Below, one piece after another: positions 35,150-44,379 of a stretch of 64,000 bases of DNA (its first letter is position 1; the number at the start of each line of letters is the position of its first letter). This DNA is from Burkholderiales bacterium (lineage in GTDB: Bacteria > Pseudomonadota > Gammaproteobacteria > Burkholderiales > Casimicrobiaceae). Position numbers and translations under genes: made by a program. The notes under the pieces were generated by a model, which was given only the letters and a program-made list of their open reading frames with translations, was not told where the DNA came from and did no database searches. The stretch spans positions 1 to 64,000 of the forward strand of contig JAEUPL010000005.1 of NCBI GenBank assembly GCA_016790165.1, written 5' to 3'.

Positions 35150-38100
35150 ATGAATTCAGCCGTTGACACTGCGGTGGCCGGGGCCCCGGCGCGGCGGCGG
35201 CTGCGTTTTCTGCGCTGGAGTCTCGTTGCCTTTGGCACGCTGGCGGTGCTGGCCGGAGCGATTTCGATCGCGGTGCCCCATGTGCTGCAAACGACGTTGC
35301 CTGACTGGGTCAAGGACAAGACTGGGCGCGTATTGCAGGTGGGGCGCGCAGCCTTCAACCCGTTGACGCTGCGGTTGACGGTGGGCGAGTTGAGCCTCAA
35401 GGACGGCACAACGACGTTGGCCAGCCTGGACGCAATTGAATTCAAGGGCGCTTGGTCGTCACTGGTCAATCTGGCGTGGACTGCAGATCGGCTCAGTCTC
35501 AGCAAACCGGAAATCAACGCCCGCATCAACAAGGACGGTTCGCTCGACTGGCAACGCCTCATCGACGCCCTGCCGAAATCGGAGGACACGACGCCGAGCG
35601 AGCGCATGCCGCGCATTTTGTTGCGCAATGTGGAGATCAAGGACGCAGCATTCCGGTTGTTCGATGAACGAGCAGGCGCCACGGAGAACCGGTTAACGCT
35701 GGCGCCGCTGTCGTTCTCACTCGAAAAGCTTTCCACGTTGCCTCGCGATCGCGGCGACTATGCGCTCGAGGCGCGACTGAACGACCAGACGCGGATCCGT
35801 TGGCAGGGCCGTGTCGGCCTCAATCCGATCGATAGCAGCGGCGATCTGGTCGTGAGTAATCTGCCCGTTGCTCGCGCACTCGCGCTGGCAAATGTCAAAG
35901 TGCCGCTGACGCTCGAAGGCAGCGCCGCGTTCAAGGCCACCTACAGCGTTGCCTTCGGCACCAACATGGCGGCCGTCGGCATGGGTGGTGGTTCGCTTGA
36001 GGTGAGCGGGTTGCGCGCGAGCCGCGCAGCGCTGGGCGGCGATGATGCGGTATCGGTGAAAAGCATCACCCTCGCGCCGCTATCGGCATCGTGGGCGAAA
36101 ACGCGAATTGACGGACGTGAGCAGCAGGTGGTGACGGTGCTGCCGCTCGGCGCCAGCGTGAACGGCGTCACCGCGCTGGCCGCCGCGCAGAAGGAGCCGG
36201 TCGTTACCGTCGACCGCATTGCCACGCCGGTACCGGTTGAGGTTGATCTGGCGGCGCGCCGATTCACGTTGCCACAGATTCGCATTGACGCGGTGCATGC
36301 TTCGTTGCAACGCGATCGTACGGGGACGTTGCTGCTCCCTTGGGTCTCACCCGCCGGGGCGCCAACCACCGCCACGCCCGCCGGCGTCGTTCTGGCAGCG
36401 CCAAACGCCACGCCCTCGGTTGCCACGCCCGCCCCGCCTGCCGCGCCGACGGCGCCCGCCGAGGCCGCACCCTGGCGCATCGAACTGGGCGAAGTGAGTA
36501 CCGAGGGCGCCCGAGTGGCGCTCTCCGATGATTCGTTCGCGGTACCGCAGCGTGCCGCGCTCGGACTCTCTGTCGCGATCGGTGCGTCGGTCACCCTCGG
36601 CCCGGCGACAGACGCGAACCTCAGCGCCCGAAAGTTTTCCGTGACCGGGCTGAGTGTGCGAGACGAAGGCGCCCGCGAGCCGTGGCTGACGGCTCGGGAA
36701 CTTCGCGCCGCATCCTTCGCGACGCCGCTCACGGGTGCGCGCATCGATTTGCCGAAGTTCGACCTCCTGGCCCCTGCGGTAACGCTGGCACTTGGCGAGA
36801 ACGGTGCCGATATCGCGCGTCGCTTTCAATCGGCGGCAAGCGCGGCCACGGCCACGCCGGCAAGGGCGGACCCGACGCCGTCGCCGGTAGCGGTTGGGCG
36901 AAAGCCACCGACCGTGTCGATCGCTGGCATCGCTGTCAGCGACGGACGCATCAGTATGACCGACGCCACGCTGTCGCAACCTCTGACGCATGTGCTGCAA
37001 GGCGTCGAGGTGGCGAGTGGTCGCATCGCACTGGACGGGAGTCAGCCTGTCGCTGCCACCTTGCGGGCGGCACTGCAAAGCGGCGGTGCGTTGCAGGGTA
37101 GCGTGCGCTACGACCTCCGCCAGCAGCGCGGTGAGACGGAGCTGATGCTCGAGGGTTTGACGCTGGCCCCGTTCGCACCCTACTTGAGCCGAAGCACGCG
37201 CTTGACGCTGGATCGTGGGACCGCAGCACTGGGGGGCAAGATCACTTTCGTTGCCAACGCACCCGGCGATGACACGCTGCGATTTGCAGGCAAGGCGGCC
37301 GTCCGCGATCTGAGCGTGACCGATGTCACGACAAGGCAACCCTTCGCGCAATGGGCCGAGTTGTCTTCGCAGGATCTGCGGCTGGGGCTCGGCGCACGAG
37401 GCGCCCGCGTGGAACTCGCCGACCTGCTGCTTGACCAACCGCGCGGCGATATCGTGATTGGTGAAGATGGATCGCTCAATCTCACGCAGATCGGCAAGAC
37501 GGTGACGCCGGCAGCGCTACCCGCCGCGACCGCTGGGTCCGGCGGTGCCGCTCCGGTCGGCGCGGTGCCGCCGGCGCCAGCCACGATGACTCCTCCCACT
37601 ACGAACGAACCGACGACGTCAGCAAGCGGCGGCACCTCCGTCAAGATCGATCGCCTGCAAATCACCGGCGGCGACGTCCACTTCGCCGATCTGTCGCTGC
37701 GCCCGCAGTTCGGCACGCGTGTGTCGGACCTCTCCGGACTGGTGGTTGGTATTTCCAGCGAACCCTCGTCGCGGGCAGAAGTGTCACTCGAAGGCAAGGT
37801 TGACGAGTTCGGTTTGGCACGGCTTGCAGGCACGATCGCGCCGTCAAGCGCGGCGCAATACACGGACTTGAAAGCCAGTTTCCGCAATCTGGAAATGCGG
37901 AATCTCACGCCTTACTCAGGGAAATTCGCTGGGCGCACCATCGAATCAGGCAAGTTGACGCTGGAGCTCGAGTACAAGGTGCTTGACCGCAAACTCAAAG
38001 GCGAAAACCAGATCATCGTCGACAACCTGAAGCTGGGTGATCGCGTGGAGAGCAAGGACGCCACCAATCTGCCGCTCGACCTCGCCATCGCACTGCTGTC

Positions 38101-38902
38101 GGACAGCAAGGGCGTGATTGACCTCGGCCTGCCGGTGCAGGGTTCGCTGGACGACCCGCAGTTTTCGATGAGTGGCCTGGTGTGGAAGGCGATCACCAAT
38201 GTGCTGGCCAAGCTCGTCACGGCGCCGTTCCGCGCGCTGGGCGCACTGCTGGGCGGCAGCGGTGAGGAGTTCGAAGCCGTACTCTTTGAGCCGGGCGAGG
38301 CGCGACTGTTGCCACCGGAACGCGAAAAGCTCGGCAAACTGGCCGGCGCGCTGCAGAAGCGGCCTCAGTTGAAGCTCGCGATCGAGGGGCGCTACGACCT
38401 TGAGCGTGACCGCGAGGCGCTCGCCGACAACATCCTGAAACTCGAAATCAGCAAACGGGCAGGCATGAAACCGCCGGGCGCCAATGAGCCGCTGGTGATC
38501 TCGCTGACTGACAGCAAGGTACAAACGGCGCTCGACGAACTGGCAACGGCAGCAGGCGACGAGGCCGCCCAGTTGCGCGCGAAATACTTCCCGGCGGCGG
38601 GCAACGCACTGACCGGGTTACTGCAGGGGGCCCGCGAGCGGATGACAGAAAAGGGCCGCACCGACGCCGCCGAGGCGCGAGCGAAGTATTACCCCGAACT
38701 GTTCAAGCTGCTGCGCAGCAAACAGGGCGTGCCAGATATTGCGTTTGGCACGCTCGCCACCTTCCGCGCCGAGGCGATTCGCGCCACACTCACGGCTGTC
38801 AACAGCTTCGACCCGGCGCGCGTTAGTGTCGCCGCGGCGCAGCCGGTCAAGACCAGCGCGCCGGATCGTGTCGCCGCCACGTTGGCGTTGTCGGTGAAGT
38901 AG
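35150..38902 (+). CDS. giant AsmA-like DUF748 protein
   Basis: A roughly 1250-residue inner-membrane-anchored protein. An N-terminal membrane helix (about 24-46) leads into AsmA/DUF748 repeats of beta-strand bundle. Two Ala/Pro/Thr-rich linkers occur near residues 400-440 and 805-840. The C-terminal third carries the recognisable DUF748 end, with VLFEPGEARLLPPEREKL and later GLVWKAITNVL. AsmA-type proteins bridge the periplasm and are implicated in phospholipid transport or outer membrane homeostasis; that role here is inference. The start at 35150 (MNSAVDTAV) is preferred over 35132. Monocistronic or with the small DUF1232 gene. Confidence 0.88.
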   Translation: MNSAVDTAVAGAPARRRLRFLRWSLVAFGTLAVLAGAISIAVPHVLQTTLPDWVKDKTGRVLQVGRAAFNPLTLRLTVGELSLKDGTTTLASLDAIEFKGAWSSLVNLAWTADRLSLSKPEINARINKDGSLDWQRLIDALPKSEDTTPSERMPRILLRNVEIKDAAFRLFDERAGATENRLTLAPLSFSLEKLSTLPRDRGDYALEARLNDQTRIRWQGRVGLNPIDSSGDLVVSNLPVARALALANVKVPLTLEGSAAFKATYSVAFGTNMAAVGMGGGSLEVSGLRASRAALGGDDAVSVKSITLAPLSASWAKTRIDGREQQVVTVLPLGASVNGVTALAAAQKEPVVTVDRIATPVPVEVDLAARRFTLPQIRIDAVHASLQRDRTGTLLLPWVSPAGAPTTATPAGVVLAAPNATPSVATPAPPAAPTAPAEAAPWRIELGEVSTEGARVALSDDSFAVPQRAALGLSVAIGASVTLGPATDANLSARKFSVTGLSVRDEGAREPWLTARELRAASFATPLTGARIDLPKFDLLAPAVTLALGENGADIARRFQSAASAATATPARADPTPSPVAVGRKPPTVSIAGIAVSDGRISMTDATLSQPLTHVLQGVEVASGRIALDGSQPVAATLRAALQSGGALQGSVRYDLRQQRGETELMLEGLTLAPFAPYLSRSTRLTLDRGTAALGGKITFVANAPGDDTLRFAGKAAVRDLSVTDVTTRQPFAQWAELSSQDLRLGLGARGARVELADLLLDQPRGDIVIGEDGSLNLTQIGKTVTPAALPAATAGSGGAAPVGAVPPAPATMTPPTTNEPTTSASGGTSVKIDRLQITGGDVHFADLSLRPQFGTRVSDLSGLVVGISSEPSSRAEVSLEGKVDEFGLARLAGTIAPSSAAQYTDLKASFRNLEMRNLTPYSGKFAGRTIESGKLTLELEYKVLDRKLKGENQIIVDNLKLGDRVESKDATNLPLDLAIALLSDSKGVIDLGLPVQGSLDDPQFSMSGLVWKAITNVLAKLVTAPFRALGALLGGSGEEFEAVLFEPGEARLLPPEREKLGKLAGALQKRPQLKLAIEGRYDLERDREALADNILKLEISKRAGMKPPGANEPLVISLTDSKVQTALDELATAAGDEAAQLRAKYFPAAGNALTGLLQGARERMTEKGRTDAAEARAKYYPELFKLLRSKQGVPDIAFGTLATFRAEAIRATLTAVNSFDPARVSVAAAQPVKTSAPDRVAATLALSVK

Positions 38903-38980
38903 CCTTCGCGCTCGCTTTGCGGCAAGCCCCGCGTGGTTCCACGTTGTCTGTCCGCCGTTGTACTTCGAGAGGAATCTGTC

Positions 38981-39202
38981 ATGCCCGCTTCGACCAATCA
39001 TTCGATCCCAGAGGTCATTCCTGCCGGGCAACAACCGCTGAAATCGCAAGCGAAGTGGAAGCGCGTTGTCGTCGTGCTGCTGGCGTTTCTGTACGTGATT
39101 TCCCCGCTCGACCTGCTGCCGGACGCCGTCCCGGTGATCGGCTGGCTGGACGACCTCGGCGTGCTCGCCTGGGCCGCGCGGCAGGTGTTTTTCAAGAAGT
39201 AG
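38981..39202 (+). CDS. small membrane protein, DUF1232 (YkvA-like)
   Basis: A 73-residue protein with the DUF1232 signature DLLPDAVPVIGWLDDL preceded by a hydrophobic segment (VVVVLLAFLYVISPL). Function unknown; members are small integral membrane proteins. GAGAGGA lies 7 bases before the ATG. Its last 11 bases overlap the convergent esterase gene. Confidence 0.88.
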   Translation: MPASTNHSIPEVIPAGQQPLKSQAKWKRVVVVLLAFLYVISPLDLLPDAVPVIGWLDDLGVLAWAARQVFFKK

Positions 39203-40331
39203 TCGGGCGCCGCTGGGCGCGGAAGAACGCCCAGATCGCCTCGGATGCACTCGGGCCGAGCGCGTCGTTAAACGGCAGCGACGCGTCGCCACCACTCCAC
39301 GCGTGGCCGAGGCCGTGCACGCTCAGACGGCGAACGACGGTGTGGCCGGCGCACTGGTAATCGCTTTGCGCCACGCCCCGCACCGTGTCGGTGGCGGGCG
39401 CAGTGCGATCGTCACGCACGAGTGACGTCGCCTGCGGCGCGCATTCGTAGAGTCTTGCCCAGAGCGACACCAGTGCCTGCGCGTTGCGCTCGGTCACGGT
39501 GGCGTCGGCGTCGCCATGCAACACAATCAGTGGCGGTGGTGTGACTTCATGCGTGTTCCAGTAGGCGTCGGCCAGCGCGTCGGGATCGACACGCACGCCT
39601 TTCTCCATCGCGGCGATTGCGGCGGCGGGCGACGCCGGCATCATCGGCGGCAGGCCAGAATGCACCGCCACGCCGGCGAAAACATCCGGGTGGTGATACC
39701 CCAGTAGCGCCGCGAGCGCGCCGCCCGAGGAGATGCCCGCCACATACACCCGCGACTTCGACAGTTTGGCGTGTCGCGCCGCTTCATAGATCATGGCCAG
39801 AATGATGGCGCACTCGCCGTTGCCGGCAGCGGTGTTCGGTTCGAACCAGTTCCAGCAGCGCCGAATGTTGGCGAAGTTGGCCTGATCGGGATAGAGCACC
39901 GCAAAGCCTTCGCGATCAGCAAGCGCGCTCATGCGGGTGCCTTGCTCGAATTCCTCGGCCGTTTCGCGGCAGCCGTGAATCATGATGACCAGCGGCAATG
40001 GATCATCGCTGCTCGCGTGCGGCGGCAAATGCAGGCGGTAACGGCGCTCGGGTCGCAGCAGCAACCACGGCGCGGTGGCGCGATCGCGGCTGCGCGCATT
40101 GCCCTCAACCGTCCGCGCGACGCCGCTGGACGGCGCGACCGCCGATGCGCCCGCCTGCGGCGTTGGGGCGGCTGCGGGTGGCGGCGTGGTGGCCGTGACC
40201 GCTGCGGGGCCCGCGGCCGGTGCTGCGGCGGCGTTCACATCGGCGTGGGCTTCGCCGCGTCGCCGTGCAAACAGCGCACGCAAGCGCGCCTGAAAGTTTT
40301 TCCATCGGTGCGATGCAGGGGGCTTGCTCAT
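39192..40331 (-). CDS. PHB-depolymerase-family esterase
   Basis: About 379 residues. After a low-complexity Ala/Pro segment (about 30-75) comes the hydrolase domain: PLVIMIHGCRETAEEF (oxyanion region), nucleophile GISSGG, VLHGDADATV (Asp) and HGLGHAWSGG (His). This matches the extracellular PHB depolymerase/feruloyl esterase (LpqC-like) group. No clear signal peptide follows from the ATG at 40331; an ATG at 40379 adds 16 residues without helping. Substrate could be a polyester or acyl ester; unresolved. Confidence 0.85.
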   Translation of the reverse strand: MSKPPASHRWKNFQARLRALFARRRGEAHADVNAAAAPAAGPAAVTATTPPPAAAPTPQAGASAVAPSSGVARTVEGNARSRDRATAPWLLLRPERRYRLHLPPHASSDDPLPLVIMIHGCRETAEEFEQGTRMSALADREGFAVLYPDQANFANIRRCWNWFEPNTAAGNGECAIILAMIYEAARHAKLSKSRVYVAGISSGGALAALLGYHHPDVFAGVAVHSGLPPMMPASPAAAIAAMEKGVRVDPDALADAYWNTHEVTPPPLIVLHGDADATVTERNAQALVSLWARLYECAPQATSLVRDDRTAPATDTVRGVAQSDYQCAGHTVVRRLSVHGLGHAWSGGDASLPFNDALGPSASEAIWAFFRAQRRPTTS

Positions 40332-40466
40332 GAGCCGTGCAGAGTGAGTACGCAGAGGCTCAGTGTAGCGATGATTCATGAAGCATCCGCGCACCGAAAC
40401 GGCGCGTCGGCAGGCACCGATAGTGCGCATTGCGCGGCGTGATACCGAAGCAGCCAGACGCCGAAT

Positions 40467-40648
40467 ATCATCCCAAATTTCCCATCAGGCGGCCTGTGGC
40501 CTACGCGAACGCTGTCGGCGCATTCGGGCGCATCTTGAGCGCACTTTGTTTTCGCCGTAGCCCCGCTACGACTCAAGAAACTGCGCCCACCCTGCGTCCC
40601 GACTGCATCCGACAGCGCCTCGCGTCCTGACGGGAAATTTGGGATCAT
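40467..40648. repeat. 182-bp MITE-like element with 23-bp terminal inverted repeats
   Basis: Left end ATCATCCCAAATTTCCC (40467 on) and right end GGGAAATTTGGGATCAT (to 40648) are perfect inverse copies for 17 bp, extending to 23 bp (CATCAGG/CCTGACG) with one mismatch. The interior includes the 15-bp palindrome CGTAGCCCCGCTACG (40556-40570), identical to that in the 9973-10134 element. Ends 6 bp before the guaD start codon. Rest of the 40332-40654 gap has no gene. Confidence 0.88.
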
Positions 40649-40654
40649 CGCACC

Positions 40655-41992
40655 ATGCTTGCTTCAACCTCGAACGCCGACCGGCACGCCATTCGCGCCT
40701 CACTTCTGCATTGCCTGCGCGACCCCGGGCTAGCGGGCGATGCGTCCTGCGTCGAGTTCCTCCCCGACGCGCTGGTGCTCTGCCGCGGCGGCCGCATTGA
40801 ACACGTCGGCCCCACCGCCGCGCTGCTGCCCACGCTCGCTGACGACGTGCGAATTGATGATCAACGGGGCAAACTGCTGGTGCCGGGCTTTATTGACACG
40901 CATGTGCACTACCCGCAAGTCGACGTGATCGCGAGCTACGGCACGCAACTGCTCGATTGGCTCAACCGCTACACCTTTCCGGCGGAGCTGGCATTCGCCG
41001 ACGCGGCACATGCCGCGGCAACGGCCGATTTTTTTCTTGATCGTCTGCTGGAAAACGGCACCACCACCGCTGCCGTGTTCTGCACCGTGCACCCGCAGTC
41101 GGTCGATGCGTTTTTCACTGCGAGCGAGGCGCGCGGTCTGGCGATGATCGCCGGCAAGTGCCTGATGGATCGTCATGCCCCGGCAGGCCTCACCGACAGC
41201 GCCGACACCGGCTATCGCGACAGCAAGACGCTGATCGAGCGCTGGCACGGCCACGCTCGCTCGCACTATGCGATCACACCGCGTTTTGCACCAACCTCGA
41301 CGCAAGCGCAGATGGCGGCGATGCAGCGGCTGGCCGAGGAGCATCCTGATGTCTACATCCAGTCACACGTGGCGGAGAATCGCGCCGAGATCGCCTGGGT
41401 GCGCGAACTGTTCCCTGGGCACCGCAGCTATTTCGACGTCTACGATCACTACGGACTGCTGCGAGAACGCGCGATCTACGCGCACTGCATTCACCTTGAC
41501 GATGCCGACCGCGCGCGCATGACGGCTGCCGGCGCGACACCGTCGTTTTGTCCGACGTCGAATCTGTTTATCGGCAGCGGCCTCTATGATCTGCCGCAGG
41601 CGCTGGCGGCAGGTAATCGCGTGAGCCTCGGCAGCGACGTCGGCGGCGGCACGAGTTACAGCCTGCTGCGCACGCTCGGCGAGGCCTACAAGGTGCAGCA
41701 ATTGCTCGGCCATTCGCTGTCGCCTGCGTATGCGCTTTATCTGGCGACGCTCGGCGGCGCACGGGCGCTTTCGCTGGAGCACGCGCTGGGCAGCATCACC
41801 CCCGGCAAGGCGGCCGACTTTGCGCTCCTCGACCCGTGCGCGACGCCGCTGCTCGCCCGTCGCACCCAAATGCGTGACGACCCGCTCGACACCTTTTTCG
41901 CGCTAATGACGTTGGGCGACGATCGCGCGGTGGCCGCAACCTATGCCAACGGCCGCTGCGTACATCGGCGCAGCGCGCAGCCCACCCCGTAG
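40655..41992 (+). CDS. guaD: guanine deaminase
   Basis: A 445-residue amidohydrolase converting guanine to xanthine. Metal ligands and signatures: PGFIDTHVHYPQ (H83, H85), SHVAENRAEI, HCIHLDD and SDVGGGTSYS (late Asp). The HVHYPQ motif, rather than HTH.P, is characteristic of guanine deaminases. No ribosome site is visible and the MITE right end lies 6 bp upstream, so its natural promoter may be provided or disrupted by the element. No xanthine dehydrogenase gene is in the window. Confidence 0.92.
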   Translation: MLASTSNADRHAIRASLLHCLRDPGLAGDASCVEFLPDALVLCRGGRIEHVGPTAALLPTLADDVRIDDQRGKLLVPGFIDTHVHYPQVDVIASYGTQLLDWLNRYTFPAELAFADAAHAAATADFFLDRLLENGTTTAAVFCTVHPQSVDAFFTASEARGLAMIAGKCLMDRHAPAGLTDSADTGYRDSKTLIERWHGHARSHYAITPRFAPTSTQAQMAAMQRLAEEHPDVYIQSHVAENRAEIAWVRELFPGHRSYFDVYDHYGLLRERAIYAHCIHLDDADRARMTAAGATPSFCPTSNLFIGSGLYDLPQALAAGNRVSLGSDVGGGTSYSLLRTLGEAYKVQQLLGHSLSPAYALYLATLGGARALSLEHALGSITPGKAADFALLDPCATPLLARRTQMRDDPLDTFFALMTLGDDRAVAATYANGRCVHRRSAQPTP

Positions 41993-41994
41993 TT

Positions 41995-42114
41995 ACAGCT
42001 TATTCAGTCTGGCGACCGCCGGCCGGTCGTCATAGACCATTTTTCCACTTAGTCGACTTAAAAAAAAACAGCCCAAAGCGGCCAACGGGCTGTCGTTCAA
42101 GGCAAAAAGCTATA
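41995..42114. repeat. 120-bp two-fold symmetric intergenic element, copy 5
   Basis: Left end ACAGCTTATT, right end CAAAAAGCTAT, centre TTAGTCGACTTA (GTCGAC 42052-42057) with a T-run before and a nine-A run after. The right arm is one base shorter (to 42113). The left half holds the mini-hairpin CGACC-N7-GGTCG at half-positions 19-35. The guaD stop is 2 bp outside the left end; the stop of the convergent MBL gene (42110-42112) lies inside the right end. Confidence 0.85.
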
Positions 42115-43207
42115 AGCGCCTCGTTTCGCCGTTCTTGAACACATGAAACTGCGCGGCAGGAACGCCGTGACGCTGCAACGCGATGGCAAGATCTTTCGGC
42201 GGCTGGTCAAGGGGTTCGTCGGTCAGCACGAAGGTGCCCCAATGCACCGCAAGCGCCTGTCGCGCGCCAACGTCCTTCATGATCTGCACTGATTCGTCCG
42301 GATTGACATGCTGCGCCTTCATGATCCAGCGCGGTTCGTACGCGCCAATCGGCACGGCCAGCCAGTCAAAACCGCCGGCGAAGCGTGCGCCGATATCGCG
42401 AAAATCCTGCGAGTAGCCGGTGTCGCCGGTGTAGAGAAAGCGCCACGGCACGGGTGTGCCACCCCGCGCGCGGTCTTCAATGGCAACGCCGCCCCACAAC
42501 ATCTGGTTGGTGTCGGTCAGCGTGCGTTTGCTCCAGTGCTGTGCGGGCACCAGCGTGAAATCGAGCCCGCGCACATTCACACGATCCCACCAATCCAGCT
42601 CGCGCACCTGCGTCGCCGGCACGCCATGACTGGAGAGCCACGCCTTGAAGCCCAGCGGCACCACATACACCGCGCCGGGGAAGCGCGCACTGAATGCGCG
42701 CACGGTGTCGGCGTCGAGATGGTCGTAGTGGTTGTGCGAGATGAACACCACGTCAATCACCGGCAGCTCGTCGACGCGCAGCGCGAGCGGGACCTGCCGC
42801 TTCGGTCCGGCGAATGACACGGGTGACGCGCGATCCGAAAACATCGGATCGGTGATGACATTGACGCCGCTGGTTTGCAGCAGCACGGTGGCGTGACCGA
42901 GCCAGGTCAGCGTCCGCTCGCCGCGATTCTGGCGCAGAAATTCCGCTTCCGGCGTCACGCCCGGCAGCACGCTCGCCCAGCCGCCTGGCGGTGGTGCGGC
43001 TGGCACGTTGGCCATCAACCGCTCGTACTGCCACTTCCAGAAGTTCTGGTCGGTCGCGTGCGGGTAGTTGTTGCGAAAGCCACTGGCGGTGTGGTGCCGC
43101 TTCGCTGCGTCGAAATACGGATTGCTGCCCGGCGCAAGCAGCGTCGCGCAGCCCACCACGCCCGCCAGCGTGGCCGCGCCGAGCAGCCATTTGACGATTG
43201 CTTTCAT
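42110..43207 (-). CDS. MBL-fold hydrolase lipoprotein (NAPE-PLD-like)
   Basis: A 365-residue metallo-beta-lactamase-fold enzyme. The N-terminus has a lipobox (GVVGC, Cys about 20), so it is probably a lipoprotein. Metal motifs: ISHNHYDHLD, then VPAQHW and GDTGYSQDF, and AVHWGTF near the end. WLGHATVLL and DPMFSDRASP are the family hallmarks of N-acylphosphatidylethanolamine phospholipase D-like hydrolases. Substrate in bacteria unknown. Its stop codon is within the 120-bp element copy 5. Confidence 0.88.
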   Translation of the reverse strand: MKAIVKWLLGAATLAGVVGCATLLAPGSNPYFDAAKRHHTASGFRNNYPHATDQNFWKWQYERLMANVPAAPPPGGWASVLPGVTPEAEFLRQNRGERTLTWLGHATVLLQTSGVNVITDPMFSDRASPVSFAGPKRQVPLALRVDELPVIDVVFISHNHYDHLDADTVRAFSARFPGAVYVVPLGFKAWLSSHGVPATQVRELDWWDRVNVRGLDFTLVPAQHWSKRTLTDTNQMLWGGVAIEDRARGGTPVPWRFLYTGDTGYSQDFRDIGARFAGGFDWLAVPIGAYEPRWIMKAQHVNPDESVQIMKDVGARQALAVHWGTFVLTDEPLDQPPKDLAIALQRHGVPAAQFHVFKNGETRRL

Positions 43208-43256
43208 GCGCCTAAGATACAGCCGTCTGGGGCCAAATCAACGCAGGAACAACCCG

Positions 43257-43574
43257 ATGCACTGGGCTGACATCATCGCCGAACAGCGAGTGAACGAAGC
43301 CGCCCGTAAAGGCGAACTCAGTGGCCTCGCCGGCGAAGGCGCGCCGCTGGACCTGAGCGAGGATCCGCTGGTGCCGCCCGAACTGCGCGCCATCCACCGC
43401 GTGCTCAAAAACGCCGGCTACACACCGCCCGAGATGGCCGCCCTGCGCGCCCTGGCCGACCTCGAAAGGGAGCTTGCCAGCCTGCCCGACGGCGAACAGC
43501 TCGTGCGGGTGAAAGTGCTACTGACAAAGATTGCGATGCTGCGGGAGGCACGGCAACTTGCAAATACCGCCTAA
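43257..43574 (+). CDS. DUF1992 (DnaJ-homologue subfamily C28-like) protein
   Basis: A 105-residue protein beginning MHWADIIAEQRVNEAARKGE, with the DUF1992 core GELSGLAGEGAPLDLSEDPL and VLKNAGYTPPEM. Function unknown. AGGA lies 8 bases before the ATG. Ends overlap the convergent YqeY gene by 4 bases. Divergent from the MBL gene with a 49-bp gap. Confidence 0.88.
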   Translation: MHWADIIAEQRVNEAARKGELSGLAGEGAPLDLSEDPLVPPELRAIHRVLKNAGYTPPEMAALRALADLERELASLPDGEQLVRVKVLLTKIAMLREARQLANTA

Positions 43575-44023
43575 CCCAGCTTCGCCTTCACCTTACCCGA
43601 CACCGCGCTCATGTCGGCTTTGCCCGCGAGCTTGGGTTTGACGATGGCCATCACTTTGCCCATCGCTGCGTTGCCGGTGACGCCGGTTGCAGCCACTTCG
43701 GCCACGGCTGCGGCGAGCACCGCGTCCACCTCGGCGTCACTCATCTGTGCCGGCAGGTAGGGGGTGAGCACGGCGATCTCGGCGGTTTCCTTCTCCACCA
43801 AGTCGTTGCGGCCACCGGCGGTGAACTGGGCAATGGCCTCCTTGCGCTGCTTGATGGCCTTTTCGGTCAGCGCAACGATGTCGGCATCGGTCAACACAAT
43901 GCGCTCGTCGACTTCACGCTGCTTCATGGCCGCCAGCAGCATGCGGATGGTGCCGAGCTTGTGGCTGTCGCCCGCCTTCATGGCGGCTTTCATGTCGTTG
44001 GTGATGGTTTCTTTGAGAGACAT
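43571..44023 (-). CDS. GatB/YqeY-domain protein
   Basis: A 150-residue protein with the YqeY helical domain that resembles the tail domain of GatB: MSLKETITNDMKAAMKAGD, LGTIRMLLAAMKQREVD, and LTPYLPAQMSDAEV. Role thought to relate to tRNA-dependent amidation or translation but unproven. Start at 44023 is chosen by family alignment. It lies just downstream of rpsU on the same strand, as in most proteobacteria. Confidence 0.93.
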   Translation of the reverse strand: MSLKETITNDMKAAMKAGDSHKLGTIRMLLAAMKQREVDERIVLTDADIVALTEKAIKQRKEAIAQFTAGGRNDLVEKETAEIAVLTPYLPAQMSDAEVDAVLAAAVAEVAATGVTGNAAMGKVMAIVKPKLAGKADMSAVSGKVKAKLG

Positions 44024-44113
44024 CTTGAATCCTTGGTCGGTGCGACGCGCGCGGGGCAGACAAACGAAAACGGCCCCGAAGGGCCGCATCCAGAACTCAG
44101 CAAAACGAGCTTC

Positions 44114-44323
44114 TTAGTAGAGCTTCGGGGGCAGTTGCATGCTGCGGATGCGCTTGAAGTGGCGCTTGCAGGCAGCAGCGTGTTTGCGCTTGCGCTCGGT
44201 GGTCGGCTTCTCGTAGAACTCGCGGGCGCGGAGTTCGGTCAGGAGACCGGTTTTTTCGATAGCGCGCTTGAAGCGGCGCATTGCCACTTCAAAGGGTTCG
44301 TTTTCGCGGACTTTGATGATCAT
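44114..44323 (-). CDS. rpsU: 30S ribosomal protein S21
   Basis: A 69-residue, highly basic protein needed for initiation on the small subunit. [20 protein letters not shown] and [14 protein letters not shown] are diagnostic. An upstream in-frame extension to 44398 is not part of it. Divergent from tsaD; the classic order rpsU-yqeY beside tsaD is kept. The leader has a weak ribosome site. Confidence 0.97.
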   Translation of the reverse strand: MIIKVRENEPFEVAMRRFKRAIEKTGLLTELRAREFYEKPTTERKRKHAAACKRHFKRIRSMQLPPKLY

Positions 44324-44379
44324 GCTGGTGATTGCCGAAGGCGGTGTTTTCGCTGAGTAGCCCGATAATATATCCCGAA

